A stretch of 64,000 nucleotides of DNA, from positions 1-64,000 of the forward strand of contig JAEZNB010000023.1 of the NCBI GenBank assembly GCA_023441965.1, in the 5' to 3' direction. Every line of letters starts with the position of its first letter. Within the stretch, counting starts at the first letter, position 1. Made by a program: the position numbers and the translations under genes. The notes under the pieces are model-generated. The model was not told the DNA's origin. It worked only from the letters and a program-made list of their open reading frames with translations, and made no database searches. Shown piece after piece: positions 1 to 8,749 of the stretch. Origin of the DNA: Bacillota bacterium. Lineage in GTDB: Bacteria; Bacillota; Clostridia; Lachnospirales; Lachnospiraceae.

Positions 1-1881
1 CTTCTGTCCATTCTCATCCTGAACATGGCCTAATACGATACAGTTCTTAAAGGAAGACTTACCAAAGATCAGCGTGGAGATCGCTAACAGGGAGTAGAAC
101 CAGCCCCTGGTCTGATCCACGGCCTCACTGATAAAGTCTGCCGGGAAATTCTCCTCGAAGATTTCCTTGTTCTCGAAGGGATAGTGCCACTGTGCAAAAG
201 GCATGGAACCGGAGTCATACCAGCAGTCGATGACCGGCTTCACCCGGGTCATGGTCTTGCCGCATTCGGGACAACGGAGGGTTACCTCATCTATGAAGGG
301 ACGATGCAGCTCGATATCGTCGGGACAGTTATCGGACATGGACTTCAATTCTTCAATGTTTCCGATACAATGACGGTGACCGTCCTCACATTCCCAGATT
401 GGAAGAGGGGTTCCCCAGTAACGGTCACGGGACAGGCCCCAATCCTGCACGTTCTTCAGCCAATCACCGAAGCGGCCCTGACCGATGCTTTCCGGCATCC
501 AGTTGATGGTATTGTTATTGGCGATCAGTTCCTCTCTCACGGCGGTCATCTTGATGAACCAGGATTCTCTTGCATAATAGATCAGCGGAGTATCGCAACG
601 CCAACAGAATGGATAGCTGTGCTCAAATTTTAAGATCTTAAATAATAAGCCCTTCGCTGCCAGAGCCTTCATAATCGGTTCGTCTGCATCCTTACAGAAC
701 ATGCCTGCAAACTCAGTTGCTTCCGGCTTAAATTCACCCTTACCGTCAATCAGCTGAACAAAGGGCAGATCATATGCCTTACCGACTCTGTTATCATCCT
801 CACCGAAGGCCGGTGCAATATGAACCACTCCGGTACCGTCTGACAAAGTAACATAATCATCACAGGTTACGAAGAAGGCCTTCTGCTCCGTCTTCGCAAA
901 ATCAAATAAAGGCTCGTATTCCATATATTCCAGATCCTTACCCTTATAGGTTTCCATCACCTCATAGGAGCCTTCAAGAACACTTAGTAAGGCTTCCGCC
1001 AGAATGTAGTACTCTGTTCCGGCAGCCACTGCTGCCTCCTGCTCCTTGCCTTGCTTATGATCCTGCTCATGCTTGTGGTCATGGCCGCAGGAGCAGTCAT
1101 CCTGCTTCAGGACATTGCCCTTCGCATCCACCGAAACCTTAACCTTCACATAGGTCTCCTCCGGATTCACACACAGACCCACATTGGAGGGCAGGGTCCA
1201 GGGTGTCGTGGTCCAGGCCAGGATGTATTCCTCCTTCATACCCTTCAGGCGGAATTTCGCAATCACGGACTTCTCCTTCACATCCTTGTAGCCCTGGGCT
1301 ACCTCATGGCTGGAGAGAGGGGTTCCGCATCTGGGGCAATAGGGCACAATCTTAAATCCTTTATATAATAAGCCCTTATCCCAGATCTGCTTTAAGGACC
1401 ACCAAACAGATTCGATATATTCATTATGATAGGTAACATACGGATCCTCCATGTCAGCCCAGAAGCCAACCGTTCCTGAGAAATCCTCCCACATGCCCTT
1501 ATACTTCCAAACACTTTCCTTACATTCCTGCAGGAAGGGTTCCAGACCATAGGCTTCGATCTGTTCCTTGCCGTTGATGCCCAGCTTTTTCTCTACCTCC
1601 AGCTCCACCGGAAGACCGTGGGTATCCCAGCCGGCCTTACGAAGCACCTTATAGCCCTTCATGGTACGGTATCTGGGTATGAGGTCCTTGATTACCCTGG
1701 TCAATACATGACCGATATGGGGCTTACCGTTGGCAGTCGGCGGACCGTCATAAAAGGTGAAGGTCTTTCCGTCCTTTCTCTCCTCGATGCTGGCCTCAAA
1801 AATCTTATGGTCTTTCCAAAACTGCTCTGTTTTCTTCTCTCTCTCGACAAAGTTCAAATCCGTAGATACCTTATCGTACAT
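1..1881 (-). CDS. ileS: Isoleucyl-tRNA synthetase, N-terminal part (cut by window edge)
   Basis: Class I aminoacyl-tRNA synthetase that charges tRNA-Ile in the cytoplasm. The first 627 codons are present; the KMSKS loop and C-terminus lie beyond base 1. The HIGH motif is at residues 55-58, followed by a typical [10 protein letters not shown] segment and the CP1 editing region with its TTPWTLPSN motif. The start was chosen because ATG at 1881 has an AAGGAGG site 6-9 nt upstream; the other nearby ATG (1886) is out of frame. An unusual Cys/His/Gln-rich stretch sits at about residues 259-285 ([15 protein letters not shown]) within the editing region. Expression is evidently controlled by the Ile T-box just upstream. 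Identity is very secure. Confidence 0.97.
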   Translation of the reverse strand, partial: MYDKVSTDLNFVEREKKTEQFWKDHKIFEASIEERKDGKTFTFYDGPPTANGKPHIGHVLTRVIKDLIPRYRTMKGYKVLRKAGWDTHGLPVELEVEKKLGINGKEQIEAYGLEPFLQECKESVWKYKGMWEDFSGTVGFWADMEDPYVTYHNEYIESVWWSLKQIWDKGLLYKGFKIVPYCPRCGTPLSSHEVAQGYKDVKEKSVIAKFRLKGMKEEYILAWTTTPWTLPSNVGLCVNPEETYVKVKVSVDAKGNVLKQDDCSCGHDHKHEQDHKQGKEQEAAVAAGTEYYILAEALLSVLEGSYEVMETYKGKDLEYMEYEPLFDFAKTEQKAFFVTCDDYVTLSDGTGVVHIAPAFGEDDNRVGKAYDLPFVQLIDGKGEFKPEATEFAGMFCKDADEPIMKALAAKGLLFKILKFEHSYPFCWRCDTPLIYYARESWFIKMTAVREELIANNNTINWMPESIGQGRFGDWLKNVQDWGLSRDRYWGTPLPIWECEDGHRHCIGNIEELKSMSDNCPDDIELHRPFIDEVTLRCPECGKTMTRVKPVIDCWYDSGSMPFAQWHYPFENKEIFEENFPADFISEAVDQTRGWFYSLLAISTLIFGKSSFKNCIVLGHVQDENGQK

Positions 1882-1995
1882 GCCATTCTCCTCCTTATAT
1901 CAATGTTACTGCTGTCAAATTCATCTGCATCCGATGTCCTTAATATTACCTGTAGCTTACCTATAGCTTGCACCATAACGGGCGGTTTCATTGAT

Positions 1996-2028
1996 AAAAA
2001 AAGCTCCCATCCGAAAAAGGATGAGAGC
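1996..2028 (-). terminator. Intrinsic terminator of the ileS T-box
   Basis: Minus-strand hairpin GCTCTCATCC / GGATGGGAGC with a TTTTTC loop, followed directly by seven U residues. It lies about 115 nt before the ileS start and is the regulated terminator of the T-box. Confidence 0.9.
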
Positions 2029-2246
2029 ATATGCTATCACTTAACCACCTGTTTCACGTACTCTGCAGCATGCTGCATTCATACATTATCTGAATAACGG
2101 TAGATACCGGCTTAACCTACTGGGCAGGAAGACTGCCTTTGGATCTTGCAGCTCGGGAGTGATTTTCGTTCATCTGCTACTCATACCGGGCTTACACTAT
2201 CCCCGGCTCGCTGGTAATTTCACAGGATGCCTACTCTCTCCGTCAG
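1996..2246 (-). promoter_or_regulatory. T-box leader of ileS (Ile specifier)
   Basis: On the minus strand the leader shows the Stem I hallmarks: GGAGAGAGTAG, then AGCGAGCCGGGGATAG, then GAACGAAAATCACTCCCGAG. In this specifier loop the triplet AUC (complement of 2161-2163) is an isoleucine codon. An AGGTGGTTAAGTG segment (about 2038-2050) takes the place of the usual AGGGTGGNACCGCG T-box sequence, so the antiterminator is divergent. A terminator hairpin follows. Uncharged tRNA-Ile should stabilise antitermination and allow ileS transcription. Confidence 0.88.
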
Positions 2247-2267
2247 CGCTTTTATCAATTTTCGTTT

Positions 2268-2296
2268 ATAATAGTATATAAATCTAACATTGTCAA
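2268..2296 (-). promoter_or_regulatory. Sigma-A promoter of ileS leader
   Basis: Minus-strand TTGACA (2291-2296), 17-bp spacer, TATTAT (2268-2273). Transcription would begin about 15 nt before Stem I of the T-box. Confidence 0.85.
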
Positions 2297-2305
2297 TAGT
2301 TTTCT

Positions 2306-2707
2306 TTAAATTCCCATCTCCTTCAGCCAGTCCAGAGCTTGGGCTTCCGTCTTGAAATGCAGTACCTCCATCTTCGCATCTGAGTTGTTCTGATGCTTCT
2401 GTGACTGCAGCTTCATCGCTGCCGTATTTCCATCCAGAAATGCAATGGCTTTACATCCTGCTTCCTCCAGTGCGACATGAAGCTGAACAAATGCGGCCGA
2501 GGTTTCTTTGCTTAGGATCGGGTCCATCTTGGACGGGTCTGCAATATAAGCCCATCTCTTACCCTGGAAGGGTTTTGCCAGCTTTAAAATACTTTCTTTC
2601 AAGTCCTCGACATCTTCGGGAGCCCATTTTCCTGTACCGGCTGACTTTATGATACATCTCCCTTCTTCTACATCGACCCAACCATTTACTGAAGTAATTC
2701 TGCTCAT
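2306..2707 (-). CDS. STAS/SpoIIAA-like small protein
   Basis: A 133-aa soluble protein without signal peptide or membrane segment. The pattern (SAGTGKWAPEDVEDL, then ADPSKMDPILSKETSAAF, then a Gly-Cys-Lys-Ala-Ile-Ala-Phe strand and a C-terminal TEAQALDWL helix) resembles the alternating strand-helix layout of SpoIIAA/STAS-like proteins, but I cannot place it in a named family. ATG has an AGGAGG site 8 nt upstream. It follows the chemoreceptor-like gene on the same strand with a 30-nt gap, so the two are probably co-transcribed and functionally linked (inference). Confidence 0.55.
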   Translation of the reverse strand: MSRITSVNGWVDVEEGRCIIKSAGTGKWAPEDVEDLKESILKLAKPFQGKRWAYIADPSKMDPILSKETSAAFVQLHVALEEAGCKAIAFLDGNTAAMKLQSQKHQNNSDAKMEVLHFKTEAQALDWLKEMGI

Positions 2708-2737
2708 ACCTTCATCCTCCTAAATCATTTTATATTA

Positions 2738-3877
2738 TTAACTTAATAATTCCCTGAGCTTGTCCACCACCTGATTGGATATACCCTTGATGTCACTTAC
2801 CTGCCCTGCGATATCCGTGGTTCCATCCGCCCCGTCACTGGTCGCCTGCGTAATCTGGTCCAGATTGGTCAATAATCCGCTGATGGAGGTCAGCAGGTCT
2901 TGAGAGGTAACACTGAAATCCGTGAAAAGATGGTTGATCATCAGCGCATCCTCCGAATACTTATCCCCGATCTGCCTCATAAATTCATAGTCCCTGTTCA
3001 CGTCCTCGGATACAAAGCTTAAGAGGAGGGAGGCGCTGCCGGCCAGATTACCTACGGCGGTCTTCACCTTCTCTGTGATCGCTTGAATCTCTGCTATATT
3101 ACCCTTCGACTGCTCAGCCAGCCTGCGAATCTCATCGGCGACGACGGAGAAGCCTCTGCCTGCTTCTCCTGCCCTGGCTGCCTCAATGGATGCATTCAGG
3201 GCCAGAAGGTTCGTCATGGACATGATCTGTGTTATGGATGAGGATAAGATCGTTATCTGGTCCACAATCTTCGAATCCTCAATCGCCTGGCTTAAGGTGG
3301 CCTTGGTTTCCTCAAAAATATGTAAGGCCTTGTTCTGCGCTTCGGCAACACTCTGCATCGTATTCACGGCGCTCTCCTTGATGTGCTCTGAGGTTTCCTT
3401 CCCCTGTTGGGCTTTATCCGCAAAATCCTGAATGGATCCTGCGATCTCCAGGGAAGTACCGGCTATTTCCACTGCAATCGCCGAGGTCTCCTCCATGGTT
3501 GCCGCCAGCTCCTCCGTTGATGCCGCTATGTCTTCAATATTACTGTCCAGAGCTTCAATCTGTTTGGAAATCTCACCGACCCTTTCCTTCAGCAGCTGAT
3601 CGGACTCCTGCTCCTCCTGCACGGGCTCTGCCTCTTGCGAGCTGTCCTCTGATTCCGGGGCAGAATCCGTCTCCTTCTTTGATACTGCGGAAATATCACG
3701 ATAGAATAAATATGCCATAACAATAAACAATAGAAGCGCTGCTGCCATGAGAAGTGTGAATAAGAAGCTGTACTGAGCCATTCGCCATAGGCTCGAAATA
3801 GTGATGAAAGAATAAAGAACAATCATGCTGCCTGTAAATATGACTCCCTTTGATTTAATTGTTTGTGTTTTCCCCAA
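2738..3877 (-). CDS. Methyl-accepting chemotaxis-type signalling protein lacking a sensor domain
   Basis: A 379-aa protein with two membrane segments (about residues 12-30 and 36-58) joined by a very short turn, so there is no extracellular ligand-binding domain. A Glu/Ser-rich linker (70-100) and long helices follow, ending in an MCP signalling domain with the conserved hairpin tip [20 protein letters not shown] at about 218-240. The start is TTG at 3877 behind a G-rich ribosome site. It probably signals to a CheA-type kinase in response to membrane or cytoplasmic cues, or through the adjacent STAS-like protein (inference). It lacks the usual HAMP region. Family identification is strong; the stimulus is unknown. 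Confidence 0.85.
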   Translation of the reverse strand: MGKTQTIKSKGVIFTGSMIVLYSFITISSLWRMAQYSFLFTLLMAAALLLFIVMAYLFYRDISAVSKKETDSAPESEDSSQEAEPVQEEQESDQLLKERVGEISKQIEALDSNIEDIAASTEELAATMEETSAIAVEIAGTSLEIAGSIQDFADKAQQGKETSEHIKESAVNTMQSVAEAQNKALHIFEETKATLSQAIEDSKIVDQITILSSSITQIMSMTNLLALNASIEAARAGEAGRGFSVVADEIRRLAEQSKGNIAEIQAITEKVKTAVGNLAGSASLLLSFVSEDVNRDYEFMRQIGDKYSEDALMINHLFTDFSVTSQDLLTSISGLLTNLDQITQATSDGADGTTDIAGQVSDIKGISNQVVDKLRELLS

Positions 3878-4162
3878 GACAACCCCCGTCTTTCGTATTA
3901 TAATGATTTTACTTCTTTATTTGTCTAACTATTCACTAATATTTTACCATTTTATATTAATTTTATCAACACATAATTCGATTTATTTAACTATTTTGTT
4001 GATATTTAGTCTATTTCGTCAAATTATGTATGATACTGCTTCACCCTCCTATTTAAAGTCTGCTGCAACCACAACGGATACCCGCTTGACTATTTTAACA
4101 ATCTGGTATATGTTGTGATATGATAATAAAACTATGTCCGTGCCAATTGTAAGGAGAATCCT
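3878..4162. other. AT-rich divergent intergenic region
   Basis: About 285 bp between the divergent MCP-type gene and pncB. Apart from the candidate pncB promoter I see only AT-rich sequence, with no convincing ORF or hairpin. Confidence 0.6.
4086..4114 (+). promoter_or_regulatory. Candidate promoter of pncB
   Basis: TTGACT (4086-4091), 17-bp spacer, TATGTT (4109-4114), with a further TATGATAAT-like box 10 nt on. The pncB start is about 50 nt downstream. Confidence 0.45.
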
Positions 4163-5617
4163 ATGGAGAAGCAAAATCTGACCTTATTAACAGACTTTTA
4201 TGAGCTGACTATGATGCAAGGTTATTATGATAATAAAAATAATGATGTCGTTGTATTTGATGCCTTCTATCGCGAAAACCCCAGCGGCGGCGGATACGCC
4301 ATCTGCGCCGGTCTGGAGCAGCTGATCGACTATATCAAGAATCTGCGCTTTTCGCAGGAGGATATCGAATATTTAAGGAGTCTGAAGGTCTTTGAGGAAG
4401 GTTTTCTGAATTATCTGAAGGATTTCCGCTTTACCGGAGATATTTATGCCGTTCCCGAGGGAACCGTTGTATTTCCCATGGAGCCTCTGGTAAAGGTCAT
4501 TGCCCCGATTATGGAGGCTCAGCTGGTGGAAACAGCCCTCCTAAACATTATCAACCATCAGAGCCTGATCGCCACCAAGGCTTCCCGTGTGGTCTATGCA
4601 GCAAAGGGAGAGCCTGTCATGGAGTTTGGTCTCCGTCGGGCACAGGGTCCGGATGCAGGAACCCTGGGTGCAAGGGCTGCCGTTATCGGCGGCTGTATCG
4701 GTACCAGCAATGTGTTATCCGCCAAGCTTTATGATATGCCGGCCTTAGGTACCCATGCCCATAGCTGGATCATGAGCTTTGAAGACGAGCTGACTGCCTT
4801 CCGTAAGTATGCCGAGCTGTATCCGCAGAATACCACCCTGCTGGTGGATACCTTTGATACCCTCCGTTCCGGTGTTCCGAATGCCATTAAGGTCTTTCAG
4901 GAGCTAAGAAGCAAGAATAGGATGCCGCAAAAGTACGGAATCCGTCTGGATAGCGGTGACCTGGCCTACCTTTCCAAGAAGGCCAGAAGGATGCTGGATG
5001 CCGCCGGTTTCCCGGATGCCTCCATCACTGCCTCCAGCGATCTGGATGAATATATCATAGATTCCCTGAAGACTCAGGGTGCAAGAATCGATTCCTGGGG
5101 CGTCGGTACCAAGCTGATTACCTCCAGGGACTGCCCCTCCTTTGGCGGAGTCTATAAGCTGGCTGCCATTAAGAAGGGGGATAAGTTCATACCCAAGATC
5201 AAGCTCTCCGAGAATCAGTGGAAAATCACTAATCCAGGCAACAAGAAGATTTACCGTATCTATGAAAAGGAAAGCGGTAAGATTAAGGCGGATCTGATCA
5301 CCCTCGCAGAGGAGACCTTCACCGAAGATATGCCTCTTCTGCTCTTCGATCCCATCGCTACCTGGAAGAAGACCTATCTGGAGCCGGGCTCCTATACCCT
5401 GCGTGAGCTTTTGATTCCCGTATTCCTTCAGGGAAGCTGTGTATACAGCTCTCCTTCCGTTATGGATATCCGGGCATATTGCACCGGGGAGCAGGATTCC
5501 CTCTGGGACGAGGCAAGACGGCTTGTCAACCCTCATAATGTCTATGTGGACCTATCCAATAAGCTGTATCAGCTGAAGACCCAGCTGCTTGACAGCTATA
5601 ATGGGACTATGGTCTGA
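4163..5617 (+). CDS. pncB: Nicotinate phosphoribosyltransferase
   Basis: Converts nicotinate and PRPP to nicotinate mononucleotide, with ATP hydrolysis, in the Preiss-Handler NAD salvage pathway (cytoplasmic). The 484-aa length fits the family. Visible motifs: N-terminal LLTDFYELTMMQGYY; EFGLRRAQGPDAG near residue 153; GTHAHSWIMSF near 195, containing the His expected to be phosphorylated; and LDSGDL near 265. ATG is preceded by AAGGAG. It appears monocistronic, since the next gene starts about 95 nt later with its own ribosome site. Confidence 0.95.
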   Translation: MEKQNLTLLTDFYELTMMQGYYDNKNNDVVVFDAFYRENPSGGGYAICAGLEQLIDYIKNLRFSQEDIEYLRSLKVFEEGFLNYLKDFRFTGDIYAVPEGTVVFPMEPLVKVIAPIMEAQLVETALLNIINHQSLIATKASRVVYAAKGEPVMEFGLRRAQGPDAGTLGARAAVIGGCIGTSNVLSAKLYDMPALGTHAHSWIMSFEDELTAFRKYAELYPQNTTLLVDTFDTLRSGVPNAIKVFQELRSKNRMPQKYGIRLDSGDLAYLSKKARRMLDAAGFPDASITASSDLDEYIIDSLKTQGARIDSWGVGTKLITSRDCPSFGGVYKLAAIKKGDKFIPKIKLSENQWKITNPGNKKIYRIYEKESGKIKADLITLAEETFTEDMPLLLFDPIATWKKTYLEPGSYTLRELLIPVFLQGSCVYSSPSVMDIRAYCTGEQDSLWDEARRLVNPHNVYVDLSNKLYQLKTQLLDSYNGTMV

Positions 5618-5712
5618 CAGATTTTTCATGGGGAATCATGAGATAATATGCTGGTTTTTTGCCTGACATATGATATACTGTAGTTAGCCTGGAGAGAAGG
5701 AGGGATTCTGTT

Positions 5713-7107
5713 TTGAATAAGAGAAGGCTTATCATAGCCTCAGCTACGGCGGTCACGCTGTCACTGACAGGCTTTTTGGCTTATCATCAGATAACAGACC
5801 GCCAGCATAAACCAGCTGTCTCCGGTACCGCTTCCGCCATGACCGTTCCGACGGAAGATGTCATACAGAAAAATCAGAAGGAAGAGATTTCCGGTAAATA
5901 TACATATATTCCTCCCGTATTTGAATATGATGATACTAAAAGCGAAGAGGATGCACCAATTATGGATGAAGTGATTCTTCCTACCGATATACCCTGGGCT
6001 CCGGCCACCGAGATGGATCTGGACCACACCAGTATTACAGTTTTTGTAAACAAGGAATATGCCTTACCTAAGGATTATGTACCTGAAGATTTAGTGATGC
6101 CGGATATCTTATTTGACCTGAATGGTTATGATGAGCGGAAGCTCCTCCGACGTGAGGCGGCGACCGCTTTAGAGCAGCTGTTTACTGCTGCCCAGGAGAG
6201 TGGCTATACCCTATATGGAGTATCCGGCTACCGTTCCTATTCCAGACAAAAGGATATCTTCCTGAATAATATCGTAAAGAAGGGGAAGAAGCATACCCTG
6301 AAGTATTCCGCCGTCCCCGGAACCAGCGAACATCAGACCGGCTTGGCCATCGATGTGTCTACGAAAGCGCTGAAGTTCAGGCTGGTCACTACCTTTGCCA
6401 ACAGCCCGGAAGGAAAATGGCTCGCTGACAATGCCCATTTCTTCGGTTACATAGTAAGATATCCCAAAAATCAGACGAAGATCACCGGTTATGCTTATGA
6501 ACCCTGGCATATCCGCTATGTAGGCAGGGACCTGGCAAATTATCTTTATGTCAATCAGCTGACGCTGGAGGAGTATTATCATTATACTCCCGGTGAAGAC
6601 TTTGATTTCGAGGCAGAATATGCGGAACTGATCAATTATGTTCCTCCCATCACACCTACTCCTGAACCTGAGGAAGGCGCTATCCCTGTTCCCGGAGATC
6701 TCGATGGAGACGGTATCGTGGATGATCTGGATGGAGATGGTTTACCGGATTATATGGATGAGTATCTTGATGATGAAACAGGTAGCGATCCCAATACCGA
6801 ACTGCCTTCGGAGGAGGGAAGCGAGTCAGGTGAGCTGACGGAGAACCCGGAGGAGGGTGATACAGGTAGTACCGCCCCCGATGACAGTGCTCCCGTAGAT
6901 ACAGGTTCGGAAGCTCCTCTGCCGGATACCGATCCGGGAACCCCCCCGGTTACAGCCCCGGAAAAGCCTTCGGGTACTGACCCGGAAAAACCGTCGGGTA
7001 CAGACACGGGAATGTCGTCAGAGGACTCTAATGAACAACCGCCGGACAACGTGACCGAACTACCCTCGGAAACTTCTCCGGAGATACAGTCAGAAAGTAC
7101 TTTTTAA
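5713..7107 (+). CDS. M15 (VanY/LdcB-type) D-Ala-D-Ala carboxypeptidase with Ca-type repeats and acidic tail
   Basis: A 464-aa exported or membrane-anchored peptidase. It starts at TTG 5713 behind AGAAGGAGGG; residues 5-25 form a signal/anchor segment. The peptidase M15 domain spans about 135-275 with GVSGYRSYSRQ, SEHQTGLAIDVS (about 203-214, zinc-ligand His and Asp) and PWHIRYVG (about 262). This family trims peptidoglycan stem peptides. After it come DLDGDGIVDDLDGDGLPD (about 330-347), resembling thrombospondin-type-3/EF-hand calcium loops, and a ~110-residue Pro/Ser/Glu/Thr/Gly tail with PEKPSGTD repeats. No LPXTG motif is visible, so tail attachment is unclear. Confidence 0.9.
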   Translation: MNKRRLIIASATAVTLSLTGFLAYHQITDRQHKPAVSGTASAMTVPTEDVIQKNQKEEISGKYTYIPPVFEYDDTKSEEDAPIMDEVILPTDIPWAPATEMDLDHTSITVFVNKEYALPKDYVPEDLVMPDILFDLNGYDERKLLRREAATALEQLFTAAQESGYTLYGVSGYRSYSRQKDIFLNNIVKKGKKHTLKYSAVPGTSEHQTGLAIDVSTKALKFRLVTTFANSPEGKWLADNAHFFGYIVRYPKNQTKITGYAYEPWHIRYVGRDLANYLYVNQLTLEEYYHYTPGEDFDFEAEYAELINYVPPITPTPEPEEGAIPVPGDLDGDGIVDDLDGDGLPDYMDEYLDDETGSDPNTELPSEEGSESGELTENPEEGDTGSTAPDDSAPVDTGSEAPLPDTDPGTPPVTAPEKPSGTDPEKPSGTDTGMSSEDSNEQPPDNVTELPSETSPEIQSESTF

Positions 7108-7252
7108 ACGCATGGAGAAGGTACTCCCGAGCTACCGTAGGAGCTGCTTCTGAAGTACATTCGCAGACATAGGAGGGCGAATCTGCCTCTATGGATATGG
7201 ATTTCGATCAGGATACATAGAACGAAACAGCAATTTTTATATCGCATTATAT

Positions 7253-7310
7253 AAAAAAAGAGATTTTTATGGATTATTATGCTATACTATAATCCGAAAG
7301 TCTCTTTTTC
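7253..7310 (+). terminator. Candidate terminator after the M15 peptidase gene
   Basis: AAAAAAGAGA (7253-7263) pairs with TCTCTTTTT (7301-7309), with an inner GGATTA/TAATCC pair; the 3' arm ends in U residues. It lies about 145 nt after the peptidase stop. Confidence 0.5.
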
Positions 7311-7360
7311 ACATGGAGCATTTATTTTGGTTATGTTTTAAGAACAAATGGGAGGTTTCT

Positions 7361-8089
7361 ATGCTGCGTCTGGGTATTGCTCTTATATTTCTGCTTATAT
7401 TCTTTATCATCAGTATTCCTCTGTTCCTAGTGGAATATATTATCGGAAGGTTCAATCATAAAGCTAAGGTGGCCAGTTCCCAATGGATCGTAGCAAGAGC
7501 CTTTCATGTTCTCCTGATCATCTGTGGAGTCAAACGCACCGTACTTGGACTGGAGAATGTACCGAAGGACGAGGCGGTGCTTTATATCGCGAACCACAGG
7601 AGCTATTTTGATGTAGCGGTCGCTTATGTTTCTCTTCCCACTCTGACAGGCTTTATGGCAAAGAAGGAAATCGGCAAAGTCCCAATTCTTCGAACCTGGA
7701 TGCGCTTTCTACAGTGTCTCTTTCTGGATCGGGAGGATATTAAGCAGGGGCTGAAAACCGTTCTGAAAGGTATAGAACAGGTCAAATCCGGTTATTCTGT
7801 ATTTATATCACCGGAGGGTACCAGAAATCACGACAAGGAGATGCTTCCCTTTAAGGAAGGCAGCTTTAAGATCGCAGAAAAAACCGGCTGTGCCATTGTT
7901 CCCATCGCTTTATCCAATACGGATGATATCTTTGAGAACCATTTTCCTAAGATCAAGTCCACCCATGTGGTAATGGAGTTTGGGAAGCCGATCTATCCTA
8001 ATCGCCTGGATAAGGAACAGCGGAAATTTCTTGGCAGCTATGTCCAAGGCATCCTACGGGATATGCTTGAGAAGAATTCCTCCCTCTGA
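7361..8089 (+). CDS. plsC: 1-acyl-sn-glycerol-3-phosphate acyltransferase
   Basis: PlsC/LPLAT-family enzyme, 242 aa, that acylates lysophosphatidate to phosphatidate at the membrane. An N-terminal hydrophobic segment (about 3-22) is followed by the HX4D catalytic motif NHRSYFD (about 77-83) and the glycerol-phosphate-binding block SPEGTRN (about 150-156). The reading frame is open to 7313, but ATG 7361 has a GGGAGG site 5-6 nt upstream and places the membrane segment at the N-terminus, so I chose it. It stands alone behind a terminator. Assignment is secure at family level. Confidence 0.9.
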   Translation: MLRLGIALIFLLIFFIISIPLFLVEYIIGRFNHKAKVASSQWIVARAFHVLLIICGVKRTVLGLENVPKDEAVLYIANHRSYFDVAVAYVSLPTLTGFMAKKEIGKVPILRTWMRFLQCLFLDREDIKQGLKTVLKGIEQVKSGYSVFISPEGTRNHDKEMLPFKEGSFKIAEKTGCAIVPIALSNTDDIFENHFPKIKSTHVVMEFGKPIYPNRLDKEQRKFLGSYVQGILRDMLEKNSSL

Positions 8090-8228
8090 TAGCTTGTCGA
8101 ATATAGGGTTGAATATTTCCTTCTTATTTTCATTTTCCTATTTATTTTTTAGGCAAAAGATGATACAATAAACGTTGCCCTAATCAGGGCTGGATTTGAA
8201 TACGTACAAATTAGGAGGTACATAATTC

Positions 8229-8681
8229 ATGACAACCGTTATTACCGTATTAATTATAGTAGCAGTCGTTGTATTGGCTGTGTTTATCGTCCTCTATCTC
8301 TTAGGCAGAAAGCTCCAGAAGAAACAGGAAGCCTCCGAGGCGCAGATGAAAGCTGCCGCTCAGACCTTTTCCATTCTGGTAATTGATAAGAAGAAGATGA
8401 AGATGAAGGATGCCGGTCTTCCCAAGATGGTCCTGGACCAGACACCCAAGTATATGCGTGCCTCCAAAGTACCGATTGTAAAAGCTAAGATTGGTCCGAA
8501 GGTAATGTCCATGGTCTGTGATGCCAAAATATTCGATCTGATTCCCGTGAAGAAGGAAGTGAAGGCTGTCATCAGCGGTATCTACATCATGGATGTCAAA
8601 GGCTTAAGAAGCAGCCTGGATGCTAAGCCGGAGAAGAAGGGCTTATTCAAAAAGCTTAGGAACAGACAAGCAAGTAAGTAA
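8229..8681 (+). CDS. Conserved hypothetical membrane-anchored basic protein
   Basis: A 150-aa protein with one N-terminal membrane helix (about 4-27) and a cytoplasmic, Lys-rich soluble region. The basic body (DKKKMKMKDAGLP, KVPIVKAKIGPK) and tail (KPEKKGLFKKLRNRQ) suggest contact with phospholipid head groups or nucleic acid (inference only). A perfect AGGAGG site precedes ATG. A strong terminator follows, so it is a single-gene unit. I do not recognise a named domain. Confidence 0.7.
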   Translation: MTTVITVLIIVAVVVLAVFIVLYLLGRKLQKKQEASEAQMKAAAQTFSILVIDKKKMKMKDAGLPKMVLDQTPKYMRASKVPIVKAKIGPKVMSMVCDAKIFDLIPVKKEVKAVISGIYIMDVKGLRSSLDAKPEKKGLFKKLRNRQASK

Positions 8682-8689
8682 ACACATAT

Positions 8690-8736
8690 TCCTCTTACCT
8701 TCATCGTATCATTCTTGTTGGTAAGAGGATTTTTAT
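8690..8736 (+). terminator. Intrinsic terminator
   Basis: CCTCTTACC (8691-8699) pairs with GGTAAGAGG (8720-8728), followed by ATTTTTAT. It ends the 8229-8681 transcript, 14 nt before the capA-like start. Confidence 0.8.
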
Positions 8737-8749
8737 AGGGGAAAATCGT

